A stretch of 64,000 bases of DNA from Saccharopolyspora ipomoeae (lineage in GTDB: Bacteria; Actinomycetota; Actinomycetes; Mycobacteriales; Pseudonocardiaceae): assembly GCF_029952525.1 (NCBI RefSeq), contig NZ_JASAOF010000006.1:178975-242974 (forward strand), given 5' to 3'. Each line of letters starts with the position of its first letter. The stretch's first letter is position 1. The notes beneath the pieces were generated by a model that worked only from the letters and a program-made list of their open reading frames with translations, was not told where the DNA came from and ran no database searches. Of the stretch, positions 1-8,159 are shown piece by piece. Position numbers and translations under genes: made by a program.

Positions 1-324
1 GGCACCGGCCGCGCGATCGAGATGATCCTCACCGGCCGTCGGATCGATGCCGAGCAGGCACGCGAGATCGGTCTCGTCACCTCTGTCGTCCCGCCGGCGG
101 AGCTGATCGCGACTGCGCGTGAGACCGCCGCGCAGATCCTGAACAAGGGACCGCTGGCCGTGCGGTTGGCGAAGCTGGTGATCCGTTCCGGCATGGACGC
201 CGACCAGCGCACCGGCATGGTCATCGAGCGCTTGGCGCAAGCCCTGCTCTACACCAGCGCGGACAAGCTCGAAGGTGCCAGCGCCTTCCTGGACAAGCGC
301 GAACCCGCGTTCGAGGGGGACTAG
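1..324 (+). CDS. enoyl-CoA hydratase/isomerase family protein, C-terminal part (5' end outside window)
   Basis: The reading frame is open from the first base and ends in TAG at 324, giving the last 107 residues of a crotonase-fold protein. The segment ILTGRRIDAEQAREIGLV followed by an alpha-helical tail is the usual C-terminal trimerisation region of enoyl-CoA hydratases, which hydrate trans-2-enoyl-CoA in beta-oxidation or related acyl-CoA breakdown. The catalytic glutamates and oxyanion-hole residues lie upstream of the window, so the exact activity cannot be judged. A Shine-Dalgarno-like GAGGGGGA overlaps its end and feeds the broken gene that starts 2 bases later, so it was once part of an acyl-CoA operon. 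Confidence 0.85.
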   Translation, partial: GTGRAIEMILTGRRIDAEQAREIGLVTSVVPPAELIATARETAAQILNKGPLAVRLAKLVIRSGMDADQRTGMVIERLAQALLYTSADKLEGASAFLDKREPAFEGD

Positions 325-326
325 CC

Positions 327-515
327 ATGTCCGGCGACGACATCGACGAGATCACCACCATCGGAACGGGCGCGATGGGCGCGCAGATCGCCATGGTCTG
401 CGCCCCGGCCGGCTACGACGTCACGGCCTGCGACCCCGATGCGAACGCGCTGACCCGCGAGACGGCCTCGGAGGCAACGGAGTTCTGCTCGACCACCACG
501 TCGCCCGGCGCCTGA
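327..515 (+). pseudogene. 3-hydroxyacyl-CoA dehydrogenase, N-terminal fragment only
   Basis: The 62-residue frame begins with a clean NAD-binding Rossmann motif (IGTGAMGAQIAMVCAPAGYD, then an acidic residue in DPD). This is characteristic of the first 35 residues of 3-hydroxyacyl-CoA dehydrogenases of roughly 280 residues. Similarity stops near base 480 and the frame ends at 515. No catalytic His-Glu pair and no C-terminal dimerisation domain follow. The start is 2 bases after the hydratase stop, so the ancestral gene was in the same operon. I call it a remnant left by a deletion; the next entry describes the other side of the junction. Confidence 0.7.
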
Positions 516-610
516 CCGACATGGAAGTCGTGCACACCTGCGAAGGAACCGACCACATCCAGCCACTGATCACCGGGCGGGACGTCACCGGAATCTCCGC
601 CTTCGCGTGA
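482..610 (+). pseudogene. acyl-CoA dehydrogenase, C-terminal fragment only
   Basis: In the +2 frame, bases 482-610 encode a 42-residue tail ending in TGA. The motifs are METVVH-like MEVVHT, CEGTDHIQPLITGR and DVTGISAF. This matches the extreme C terminus of acyl-CoA dehydrogenases, especially the glutaryl-CoA type, where the EGT motif contacts flavin and substrate. The preceding 330 or more residues of such an enzyme are absent and there is no start site in this frame. The fragment follows directly on the 3-hydroxyacyl-CoA dehydrogenase fragment in a different frame, so one deletion probably removed the end of one gene and nearly all of the next. Confidence 0.65.
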
Positions 611-662
611 CCAGACGGACGTCATAGCACCGAGTTTCAACCTCAACGAGGAGGACTGAAGC

Positions 663-2342
663 ATGAGCACCTACGATCCCACGGCGTACAAGCGGTTCTT
701 CGAGCACGAGTTCACCTACCTCGCCGGTTTCCGGCGCAACACGCATCGCTTCGCCGATCGTGTGGCGATCCACTGTCCCCGAACCGGCACTCCCTGGACC
801 TACGAGGAGTTGGGGACCCGGGTGGACCGCCTGGCCGCCGGGCTGTCCGCAGCGGGTGTGCAACCCGGGGACGTCGTCGTCTACCAGCTCTACAACGGCC
901 CGGAGTTCGCGCAGCTCTACCTGGCCACGCAGGCCTGCGGCGCGGTGGGATCTCCGATCAACTTCCGCCTCTCGTCGGGCGAAACCGCGTACATCTTGGA
1001 CGACAGTCGCCCGCGTGCCTACGTGTACGACGCGGCGCTGGCAGAGGTCGCGCAGGGGGCCTTGGAGCGCGCGCAGCACCGTCCGGAGCTAGTGGTCGAA
1101 GTGGGTGGTGATGGAACCCCGGCCGCACACGACGGTGCCCCGGCACTGCGCTTCGAATGCCTCCTCGCCGAACCGGGGACGCCGCCTCCGGTCGTCTCGC
1201 GCACGGTCTACGAGGAGACGACGCGGTTGTACACCTCGGGCACGACCGGCATGCCCAAGGGCGTGCCGCTCAACAGCATGGTCGAGGTGTTCAGCGCGCA
1301 CGACGTGATCATGCACTTCCTCCTGACACCGGAGGACCGCGTGTTGAACATGACGCCGTGGTTCCACCGCGGTGGCTTGTACGCGGGCGGGCCGAACCCG
1401 GCCTTCTACCTGGGAGCGCAGGTCGTGCCGATGCGAACGTTCGACCCGGCGCTGTGCCTGGACCACGTCGAGCAATTCGGTCTGACCTTCCTCGTCGGCG
1501 CACCCACGAACCTGGCGATGCTCACGCAGGTCCAGTCGGAGCAGCCGAGAGACCTCTCCACGCTGCGCGGCATCGTCACGATGGGAGCACCGCTGGAGCG
1601 CGAGGCAGCTCTGCACTACCAGGAGGTCCTCTGCCCTCGGATCTTCAACGGGTACGGCACCACCGAGGCCTTCTGGAACAGCTTCCTGCGCCCGATCGAC
1701 CTGCCACAACACGCAGGCAGCGCTGGTCGCGCCTGCACCGACGACGAGGTCGCCGTCGTCAAGGTGCACGACGACCGGCTGGCGACCCCCGACGAGACGG
1801 TGGCCAAGGACGGCTCGGAGGTCGGTGAGGTGATCGTTCGCTCCCCGAAGTGCAGCTACGCCTACGCGAACGCCCCAGAACAGGAAGCCGCGAAGTTCCA
1901 CGACGGCTGGCTCTACATCGGCGACCTCGCCACCTGGGACTCCCAGGAGTACGTGACGATCGTCGGACGCAAGGACGACATGATCGTTTCTGGTGGGGAG
2001 AACGTGCACCCAGTGCAGGTGGAGGAGGTCCTCAACGAACACCCCGGCATCGAGGACTCGGTGGTCGTCGGCATCCCGCACGAGCGATGGGGACAGCTCG
2101 TGGTCGCCTACGTCGTCCCCTCCCGGAGCGGCCTGAGCGCTGCCGAGTGCGAGCAGCACTGCCGCGAGCACCCCATGCTCGCCGGTTACAAACGCCCACG
2201 CGGTTACCGGTTCGTCGAGGCGCTCCCGATGACCGCCACCGGCAAGAAGGTCCACTACAAGGCCCGGAAGCAGGCCGCCGATGAGTACGAACAGGGCCTG
2301 TTCGAAAGCACCGAACCAACGTACGCGGCCGGTACCAGCTGA
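663..2342 (+). CDS. acyl-CoA ligase (AMP-forming, ANL superfamily)
   Basis: This 559-residue protein activates a carboxylic acid as acyl-AMP and then as acyl-CoA. All ANL motifs are visible: the P-loop YTSGTTGMPKG near residue 190, YGTTEAFW near 330, GWLYIGDL near 415, GRKDDMIVSGGENVHP near 436, and the catalytic C-terminal lysine in TATGKKVHYK near 525. The start is preceded by a strong GAGGAGGACTGAAGC site. It follows the enoyl-CoA hydratase and the broken dehydrogenases in the same direction, so it probably served the same acyl-CoA pathway. The substrate cannot be told from sequence; fatty, branched or aromatic acids are all possible. Confidence 0.85.
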   Translation: MSTYDPTAYKRFFEHEFTYLAGFRRNTHRFADRVAIHCPRTGTPWTYEELGTRVDRLAAGLSAAGVQPGDVVVYQLYNGPEFAQLYLATQACGAVGSPINFRLSSGETAYILDDSRPRAYVYDAALAEVAQGALERAQHRPELVVEVGGDGTPAAHDGAPALRFECLLAEPGTPPPVVSRTVYEETTRLYTSGTTGMPKGVPLNSMVEVFSAHDVIMHFLLTPEDRVLNMTPWFHRGGLYAGGPNPAFYLGAQVVPMRTFDPALCLDHVEQFGLTFLVGAPTNLAMLTQVQSEQPRDLSTLRGIVTMGAPLEREAALHYQEVLCPRIFNGYGTTEAFWNSFLRPIDLPQHAGSAGRACTDDEVAVVKVHDDRLATPDETVAKDGSEVGEVIVRSPKCSYAYANAPEQEAAKFHDGWLYIGDLATWDSQEYVTIVGRKDDMIVSGGENVHPVQVEEVLNEHPGIEDSVVVGIPHERWGQLVVAYVVPSRSGLSAAECEQHCREHPMLAGYKRPRGYRFVEALPMTATGKKVHYKARKQAADEYEQGLFESTEPTYAAGTS

Positions 2343-2587
2343 TGGCCCACGCTGCCGTCGCTGCCGACCGCAAGGCAACCCCGGCACCGTGAGATGGAGC
2401 TGAAGGTGAACGAACCCCGCCGTCTCCGGACGCCCTCCGGTTCAGCGGGCGCCCGCATCGTGGGCATCGCCTCCGCCGCAACAACTTCCAGCGGCTGACG
2501 CACTGGAACTCGGTGAACACGCGCTGCGCGTCCCGGCGTACCCGGGTTGCGGCTCGGTGCGGCGCCCACCGACGCACGGGGAGTGGG

Positions 2588-3274
2588 TCAGCCGAAACGC
2601 CTTGCGAGGTGGTGGAAGGCCGTGGGTAGGGCGCCGTGGAGGCGGTCGGCCGCGGTGAGCCAGCGAGGGACGAAGATCTCGGGGCGGCCGCGCAGGACCG
2701 CGTCGACGAGGGCGTCGGCGACGCGGTCGGGTTCGACCATGCGCGGGAAGCGGCGGTCGTAGGCGCGGCCGTGGAAGAACGGGGTGCGCACGGCCCCCGG
2801 GAACACCGCGGTCGTGGTGACGCCCCGGTAGCGCAGGCTCGCCGCGAAGGCGCGCAGCCCCGCCTTGGTCGCCGCGTAGACGTCCTCGTCGCGGACGCCC
2901 ACCACCGCCACCGACGCCACGAACGCCACCCGGGGCGGCAGCAGCGCGCGGGTCAGCCGCATCGGGACGGCCAGGTTCAGCTCGACGAGCCGGTCGATGC
3001 GGTGCGGTTCCATCTCCGCGAACGGTCCGGCCCAGCCGATCCCGGCGCTGTGCACCAGCAGGTCCACGCCGCGACCGGCCTCGATCACCTGCTGCAGACC
3101 GTCTTCCTCGGTGAGGTCGGCGGCCACGGCGCTGCCCCCCGCCCGGTCGGCGAGCGCGTCCAGGCGCGGTCGGTCGCGGCCGGTGAGCACGAGGTTCCAG
3201 CCGTCGGCGGCCAGCCGCAGCGCGGTAGCGGCGCCGATGCCGGACGAGGCACCGGTGACCAGAGCCCGGTTCAT
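2588..3274 (-). CDS. short-chain dehydrogenase/reductase
   Basis: A 228-residue classical SDR, presumably a cytosolic NAD(P)H-dependent oxidoreductase. It has the cofactor motif TGASSGIG at residues 7-14, an NAG-like SAG near 77, Ser121, and the catalytic YAATK with Tyr133 and Lys137. The Arg in TGRD after beta-2 suggests a preference for NADP(H). Its ATG overlaps the stop of the upstream transporter gene as ATGA, so the two are probably translationally coupled. It is the last gene of the minus-strand set starting near 6.5 kb. By context it may reduce or oxidise a lipid intermediate, but this is inference only. Confidence 0.85.
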   Translation of the reverse strand: MNRALVTGASSGIGAATALRLAADGWNLVLTGRDRPRLDALADRAGGSAVAADLTEEDGLQQVIEAGRGVDLLVHSAGIGWAGPFAEMEPHRIDRLVELNLAVPMRLTRALLPPRVAFVASVAVVGVRDEDVYAATKAGLRAFAASLRYRGVTTTAVFPGAVRTPFFHGRAYDRRFPRMVEPDRVADALVDAVLRGRPEIFVPRWLTAADRLHGALPTAFHHLARRFG

Positions 3275-4179
3275 CCCCACGATCCCGGTTCCTCCTGCCT
3301 GGCGAGTTCGCGGGCGAGCTGCTCGCTGCGCCGCGCCAGCACCGCGATACCGCCGATCATGAGCGCGGCCGCGACCGCCTCCCCGGCGAGGATCGCGGGG
3401 GAGTGGGCGATGCGCTCGCCCAGCCAGCTCACGCCGATCGCCGCCGAGACCAGCGGGTCGACGGTGGTGATCACCGCCAGCGACGGCGACATCAACCGGC
3501 CCCGCTGGAACGTCTGCTGGCTGAGCAGGAACCCCATCGGCCCGATCACGCACACCACGTACAAGGTCCAGTGGCCGAACGGCTCGACCAGGCCTCCCGT
3601 GCGGAACTGCCCGGCCACCACCCGCATCAGGCCAGCCGTGACGCCGTAGAGCACGCCGGTGGCCACCGCGAGGCCCACCACGCCGAACTCGCCCGGCAGC
3701 CACCGCTCGGCCAGCAGCGACAGCACCACCACCAGTCCCAGGACGACCGCCAGCGGCAGCACCGGCGCACCCGTGAACTCGCTGCCCTGCCCGGAAGGCC
3801 GCGCCAGCACCAGGAACGCCGCCAGACCGCCCGCGCACGACAGCGCCCCCAGCGCCAGGACCCCGTCCATGCGCCGCCGGGCCAGCCACGCCGCGAACGC
3901 CGCGCCGAAGAGCACCGAGGTCACCAGCAGCGGCTGCACCAGCACCAGCGGCCCGAAAGCCAACGCCACCACCTGCAGCGACAGGCCGACGATCACGGTG
4001 CCGATGCTGAGCACCCAGATCGGTTCGCGCACCAGGTCCCAGAACATCCGGGGGCTGAACGTCGCGACGCGCGGGACCTGCTTGGTCACCCGGTGCTGGA
4101 TGGCGCTGGCCAGCCCGAAGCTCGCGGCGCCCACCACCGCGGCGGGCACGGCCACCACCAGCACCGTGCCCGAGCTCAC
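3271..4179 (-). CDS. EamA/DMT-type integral membrane transporter
   Basis: A 302-residue, very hydrophobic protein with about ten predicted membrane helices in two EamA-like halves, the architecture of drug/metabolite-superfamily transporters. The region IQHRVTKQVPR after the first helix and the long run of helices thereafter recall actinobacterial DMT proteins near lipid or cell-wall genes. The GTG start overlaps the stop of the upstream fusion gene (GTGA), and its own stop overlaps the start of the SDR gene (ATGA). The three genes therefore form a tightly coupled unit, which suggests that it exports or flips a product made by the fusion enzyme. The substrate is unknown. Confidence 0.8.
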   Translation of the reverse strand: MSSGTVLVVAVPAAVVGAASFGLASAIQHRVTKQVPRVATFSPRMFWDLVREPIWVLSIGTVIVGLSLQVVALAFGPLVLVQPLLVTSVLFGAAFAAWLARRRMDGVLALGALSCAGGLAAFLVLARPSGQGSEFTGAPVLPLAVVLGLVVVLSLLAERWLPGEFGVVGLAVATGVLYGVTAGLMRVVAGQFRTGGLVEPFGHWTLYVVCVIGPMGFLLSQQTFQRGRLMSPSLAVITTVDPLVSAAIGVSWLGERIAHSPAILAGEAVAAALMIGGIAVLARRSEQLARELARQEEPGSWG

Positions 4180-6542
4180 CGGCGCTCCCGCAGCTCGTCG
4201 AACGCCTCCCGCAGGTGCCCGGCCAGCACGTGGGCCTCCGGGGCGAGCCCGGGGTCGGTGGTGACGCCGAAGCCGAACTCCTCGCCCCAGCCGATCGCGC
4301 CGATCGCCACGCCGACACCGTCGGCCAGCGACAGCACCGGCAGCACCCGGCTCAGCCGGGAACCGTTGATGTGCGCGGCACGCCGCCTGCCGGGCATCAC
4401 CGAGACCACCGCGTTGAAGAACCGGTGCCCGTAGATGCGGCGCACGACCCACGCGTGCAGCGGCGCGGGCAGCAGCCCGAGCCCGGCCAGCACGGCGCCC
4501 GCCGCTTCCGGCTGTCCGGAGTGGTCGGGCTCGGCCAGGGCGTCGGCGACGGCGCGGATCCGCCACACCAGCGGCATCGGTCCGACCGGCAGGTCCACCG
4601 ACAGGGTGCGGGTGTGGTTGCCGGGAGCGTCGAGTCCCGCGCCGCTGCGGCCGGTGCGGGCCGTGCGCGGCACCATCACCCGGAACAGCGCACCGGTGCG
4701 CTTCTCGCCCAGCGACCTGTGCAGCGCCTCGGCGACCAGCCCGATCAGCAGGGCGCTGCTGGTCACGCCGTGATCGCGGGCGTGCGCGCGGACCCGCACC
4801 GCGGGCAGCGCCAGGTGCCCGAAGCTGCGCGCCGGAGTGCTGCGCCCGGTCCAGGCGCGGCTGGGCGAGCCGGCGGAGGTGGCCAGGCCGATGAGGCCGC
4901 GCAGCACCTCGCGCACCTGTCCGGTGCGCCCGGCGGCGGCCGAGTGCGGGGTGGGGTGGGGCCCGTCGCAGAGCAGGCGCAGCAGCGTGCCGGTCACCGC
5001 CAGACCGTCGCCGAGGGCGTGGTGCATCTTCGCCAGCAGCGTCGCCCGGCCGGTGGCCGGGTCGTGCAGCAGGCGCAGCTCCCAGGGCGGTCGGTCGGTG
5101 CGCACCGGGGTCGAGAAGAACTCGCTGATGAACGCCTCGGGGTCGTGCTCGGGGCGCAGCTCGCGGGAGCTGAGGTGCTCGACGGGGTCTACCGAGGCGT
5201 CGGCGATCCACTGCGGACGACGTCCGGTGCGTCGGGTCAGCCTGCGGGTGAGCATCGGCAGCCGCGGCGCGTGCTCGCGGATCCGGGCGGCGAGGTGCTC
5301 GGACCACTGGTGCGTGGAGGCCAGCGACGGTTCCAGCTGCAGGATCGCGCCGGTCTGCTGCGAGACCTCGGGAGTCGTGGCGTAGACGAAGAACGCGTCC
5401 TGCGCGCGCAGCGGACGCCTCCCGCGGTGCCGGGGGAGATCGGCGAGCGCGGCCACCTGCTCGTCGAACTCGGCTGCGCGGCAGTGCTTGAGCGCGCGTT
5501 CCTCCCGCTCGCCCACCTCCTGCGGGTCGGCGACCCAGCGGCGCAGCGTCGCGGTCAGCTGCGCTTCCTCCGGGCACAGCTCGGCCAGACCCGCGTCGGC
5601 CATCAGCTCGGCGTTGGCGCGGCCGTGCCCGGCGATCGGTTCGAACATGACCACCGCGCGCCCGCACGCCAGCGCCTCCAGAGCCGTCGCGCCACCCGCG
5701 TTGGTGATCACCGCGTCCGAGCAGGCCATCAGGCCGGGCATGTCGTCGACCCAGCCCAGCGGCACCACCCGGGGATCTCCGCGCGCCAGCAGTCGTTCGC
5801 GCACCGCCTCGTTGCGGCCGCACACCACCAGCACGCGCGCCAGGCCCGGCGCTCGCAGCGCGGCGTCCACCGCCCGCTCCACCGCGCCGAAGCTCAACGC
5901 CCCGCACGCGACCAGGGCGGTGAAACCGGTTGCGGGGAAACCGAACTCGGCCCTCGCGGTGGCGCGATCGCGCGGCTGGAACCGGCTGCGCACCGGCGGC
6001 ACCGACACGGCACCGACCGCGTCCGGTTCGGCGCGGCGCATCGCGCGCAGGCTCGCCTCGCTCATCACGTAGTGCAGATCGGCTTCGGGGTAGACCCAGA
6101 ACGGGTGCGGTGAGAAGTCCGACACCACCGCCGAGACCGGCACGTCGAGGCCGCCGCGCCTGCGCATCCAGTCCAGCCCGGCCGTGCCCAGCGGGTAGGT
6201 CGAGACGATCAGATCCGGTGCGAGACGGCGGATCTCGCGGCGCAGCAGCGGACCGCACCAGGCGCCGACGAAGCGCCGCGAGGCGGTGGCGAACCAGCGG
6301 TAGCGCCACAGCGCGTCGTAGAAGAAGTCGTAGAGCCACGGCGTCGACTCGACGTTGGTGACGTAGATCCAGTTGAACGCGCGCGGGACCCATCGGCCCA
6401 TGATGCGCAGCGCGTCCAGCCACACCACCTCGCAGCCGGGCCAGACCCGGCGCGCGGCCTCCTCGACGGCGCGAGCGGTCGCGTTGTGGCCCTCACCGAT
6501 GGTGGCGCTGATCAGCAGCACACGACGCGGCTGGAAGCTCAC
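4176..6542 (-). CDS. fusion of a glycosyltransferase (MGDG-synthase/MurG-like) and a wax-ester synthase/diacylglycerol acyltransferase
   Basis: A 788-residue two-domain protein. Residues 1 to about 370 are a GT-B glycosyltransferase: GEGHN near residue 16-20 is the N-terminal loop of monogalactosyldiacylglycerol synthases and MurG relatives, and TNAGGATALEALACGR near 280-297 is the nucleotide-sugar site. From about 377 a WS/DGAT domain begins (PLRAQDAFF), carries the catalytic HHALGDG at 507-513, and ends in the family's usual C-terminal domain. GTG at 6542 was chosen because AAAGGA lies 9 bases upstream; further starts at 6560 and 6563 lie too close to it. The pairing suggests synthesis of an acylated glycolipid at the membrane, with the coupled transporter and SDR downstream. 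Each domain assignment is confident; the combined reaction is inference. Confidence 0.85.
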   Translation of the reverse strand: MSFQPRRVLLISATIGEGHNATARAVEEAARRVWPGCEVVWLDALRIMGRWVPRAFNWIYVTNVESTPWLYDFFYDALWRYRWFATASRRFVGAWCGPLLRREIRRLAPDLIVSTYPLGTAGLDWMRRRGGLDVPVSAVVSDFSPHPFWVYPEADLHYVMSEASLRAMRRAEPDAVGAVSVPPVRSRFQPRDRATARAEFGFPATGFTALVACGALSFGAVERAVDAALRAPGLARVLVVCGRNEAVRERLLARGDPRVVPLGWVDDMPGLMACSDAVITNAGGATALEALACGRAVVMFEPIAGHGRANAELMADAGLAELCPEEAQLTATLRRWVADPQEVGEREERALKHCRAAEFDEQVAALADLPRHRGRRPLRAQDAFFVYATTPEVSQQTGAILQLEPSLASTHQWSEHLAARIREHAPRLPMLTRRLTRRTGRRPQWIADASVDPVEHLSSRELRPEHDPEAFISEFFSTPVRTDRPPWELRLLHDPATGRATLLAKMHHALGDGLAVTGTLLRLLCDGPHPTPHSAAAGRTGQVREVLRGLIGLATSAGSPSRAWTGRSTPARSFGHLALPAVRVRAHARDHGVTSSALLIGLVAEALHRSLGEKRTGALFRVMVPRTARTGRSGAGLDAPGNHTRTLSVDLPVGPMPLVWRIRAVADALAEPDHSGQPEAAGAVLAGLGLLPAPLHAWVVRRIYGHRFFNAVVSVMPGRRRAAHINGSRLSRVLPVLSLADGVGVAIGAIGWGEEFGFGVTTDPGLAPEAHVLAGHLREAFDELRERR

Positions 6543-6617
6543 GCGACCGATTCCTTTCACCAAGCGTGCCTTCGCAGGCTAACGCGAGGTGCGGAGGTCG
6601 GCCCTCCGAGAAGCTCC

Positions 6618-7250
6618 TCAGGCGGCTTGCTGCTGGAGCCGGCCGTGGCTGGCCACGAGGCGGACCGTGCCGTCGGCCAGGCGGTAGGACAGGCCCGCGA
6701 TCGCGCAGCGGCCCGCGGCGACCTCGTCGGCCAGCAGCGAGGAGCGTTCGAGGAGCAGCTCGCTGGTGCGCTGGATGTGGACGTCGACGATGTCGTCGAC
6801 CTCCTCGTGCCCGCCCGCCTTGGCGGCCAGCACGCTGGGCGTGACCCGCTCGACGATGTCGCGCAGGTAGCCGGGCGGGTTGGTGCCCTCCAGGACTGCC
6901 TGGCGCGCGGCGACCACCGCGCCGCAGGAGTCGTGGCCGAGCACGACCACCAGCGGCGTGCCCAGCACGCCCACGCCGTACTCGATGCTGCCCAGCACCT
7001 CCGAGCCGGTGACCTGGCCGGCGGTGCGCACCACGAACAGGTCGCCCAGGCCGCGGTCGAAGATGATCTCCGCCGCGAGTCGCGAGTCCGAGCAGCCGAA
7101 CAGGACGGCGAACGGGGTCTGCCCGGGAGCGAGCGACGCGCGGTGGTCCGCGTCCTGGTGGGGGTGCAGCCGGGCGCTGTCGACGAAGCGCTGGTTGCCT
7201 TCCATGAGGGTCGCGAAGGCTTCGGCCGGCGTGGAGGGCGTGCGGTTCAT
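6618..7250 (-). CDS. beta-class carbonic anhydrase
   Basis: A 210-residue enzyme that interconverts CO2 and bicarbonate. The zinc ligands and catalytic dyad of beta-carbonic anhydrases are all present: Cys53, Asp55 and Arg57 in GCSDSR, then His106 and Cys109 in GHDSCG. The ATG at 7250 gives a typical family length; a longer frame exists but adds low-complexity sequence. No clear ribosome-binding site precedes this ATG, and the nearby AT-rich stretch may be a promoter for a leaderless message. It lies 75 bases upstream of the glycolipid fusion gene on the same strand and could be co-transcribed, possibly supplying bicarbonate for acyl-CoA carboxylation (inference). Confidence 0.9.
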   Translation of the reverse strand: MNRTPSTPAEAFATLMEGNQRFVDSARLHPHQDADHRASLAPGQTPFAVLFGCSDSRLAAEIIFDRGLGDLFVVRTAGQVTGSEVLGSIEYGVGVLGTPLVVVLGHDSCGAVVAARQAVLEGTNPPGYLRDIVERVTPSVLAAKAGGHEEVDDIVDVHIQRTSELLLERSSLLADEVAAGRCAIAGLSYRLADGTVRLVASHGRLQQQAA

Positions 7251-8159
7251 GGTGCTGAGATTAACCCAACCGGGTGGCGGCGGCAGGCCGCGAGTGGGGG
7301 AGGCCACGCCGGTGATCGGAGGTGTTTGATCTCGCAACGATCAGCGGTCCGTCGTAGGCTCGCACCTGCGGTGGTGAGGCGGGCGAGGGGGCCGCCTCAC
7401 CACCGATCCGCTCGGAGACCGAAAGTGGTCCACACCGGTGTTCCGCGGCGCGTCCGGCATCCGGACGTGAATCGAAATTCCCGCAATTCCGCGTTGTTTC
7501 GCCAGGTCAGAATCGGAATGCCGGACAATGGTGAAAATTGTTCGGCGCAAGAGCTTGTGCGCTGTTCGGGTGAGCGTTCATCATCAAGACGGATTCCGGT
7601 GGTGTCGACCACCGAGGTCTGGGGGATCAGCAGGCGACGCCAACACCTGGGGGGTGTAGCGATGGCTCATCGTTTCTTCTGGCAGCGCGTGTAGTTCGCG
7701 AGGTGAACTCCGCGGCGTGAACTCGCTTCGCGCGGCGGGAGTTCCGGTCATCAGCCCGCAGATGTCGTGAGCGGGATTCGGTTTCGGGAATCCACCTCGT
7801 CGCGGGCGTCTCGGTCGACCAGCGGCACGTCGTCTCCGGATCCGGACGATCCGACGTCCATTCGGCGGGTGAACGCGCATTCCGGGGTGACGCATGCCCG
7901 GAATTGGTTCGATCCCGGTCTGGCGCTGTCGCGAGCACCGGGTGCAGCGCGCGGTCGCGCGGTCGACATGCCCCTTTCCGAGTCCGGATCCGGTATCGAC
8001 CAGGTGCTCGGTATCACTCGTTGGGGTGCCGCTCGTTGAGCCGCCCGGCGTTTTGCGGCCAATGTGCGCGGCGTGGCTTTCTCGTCGCTTTCTGGAGGCA
8101 GCGGCAGGGGGTCCCGATGCGGCAATATTGTTCGTTTGTCATTTTCTGGGGGAAGCACG
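7251..8159. other. 909-base gap with no recognised gene; promoter region of two divergent genes
   Basis: No frame here has both a plausible start and a protein-like composition. The stretch 7440-7560 is distinctly AT-richer than the flanks, as is 8120-8160 just before the SARP gene, and both probably hold promoters. A 14-bp perfect hairpin at 7369-7405 is listed separately. A small RNA or short peptide cannot be excluded. Confidence 0.5.
7369..7405. terminator. long perfect hairpin in intergenic DNA
   Basis: Arms 7369-7382 and 7392-7405 are perfect 14-bp reverse complements (CGGTGGTGAGGCGG and CCGCCTCACCACCG) around a 9-base loop. There is no T-run. It looks like an actinobacterial I-shaped terminator, but no gene ends near it on either strand. 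Confidence 0.5.

Noticed and set aside
3271..6423. Very long minus-strand open frame of over 1000 codons
   Set aside because: Only its last 302 codons are a real protein (the EamA-type transporter). The rest is Arg/Ala/Gly-rich shadow of the glycolipid fusion gene in another frame.
7604..8159. Short frames before the SARP gene
   Set aside because: None has a good ribosome-binding site or a recognisable fold, and composition changes with promoter-like AT-rich patches.
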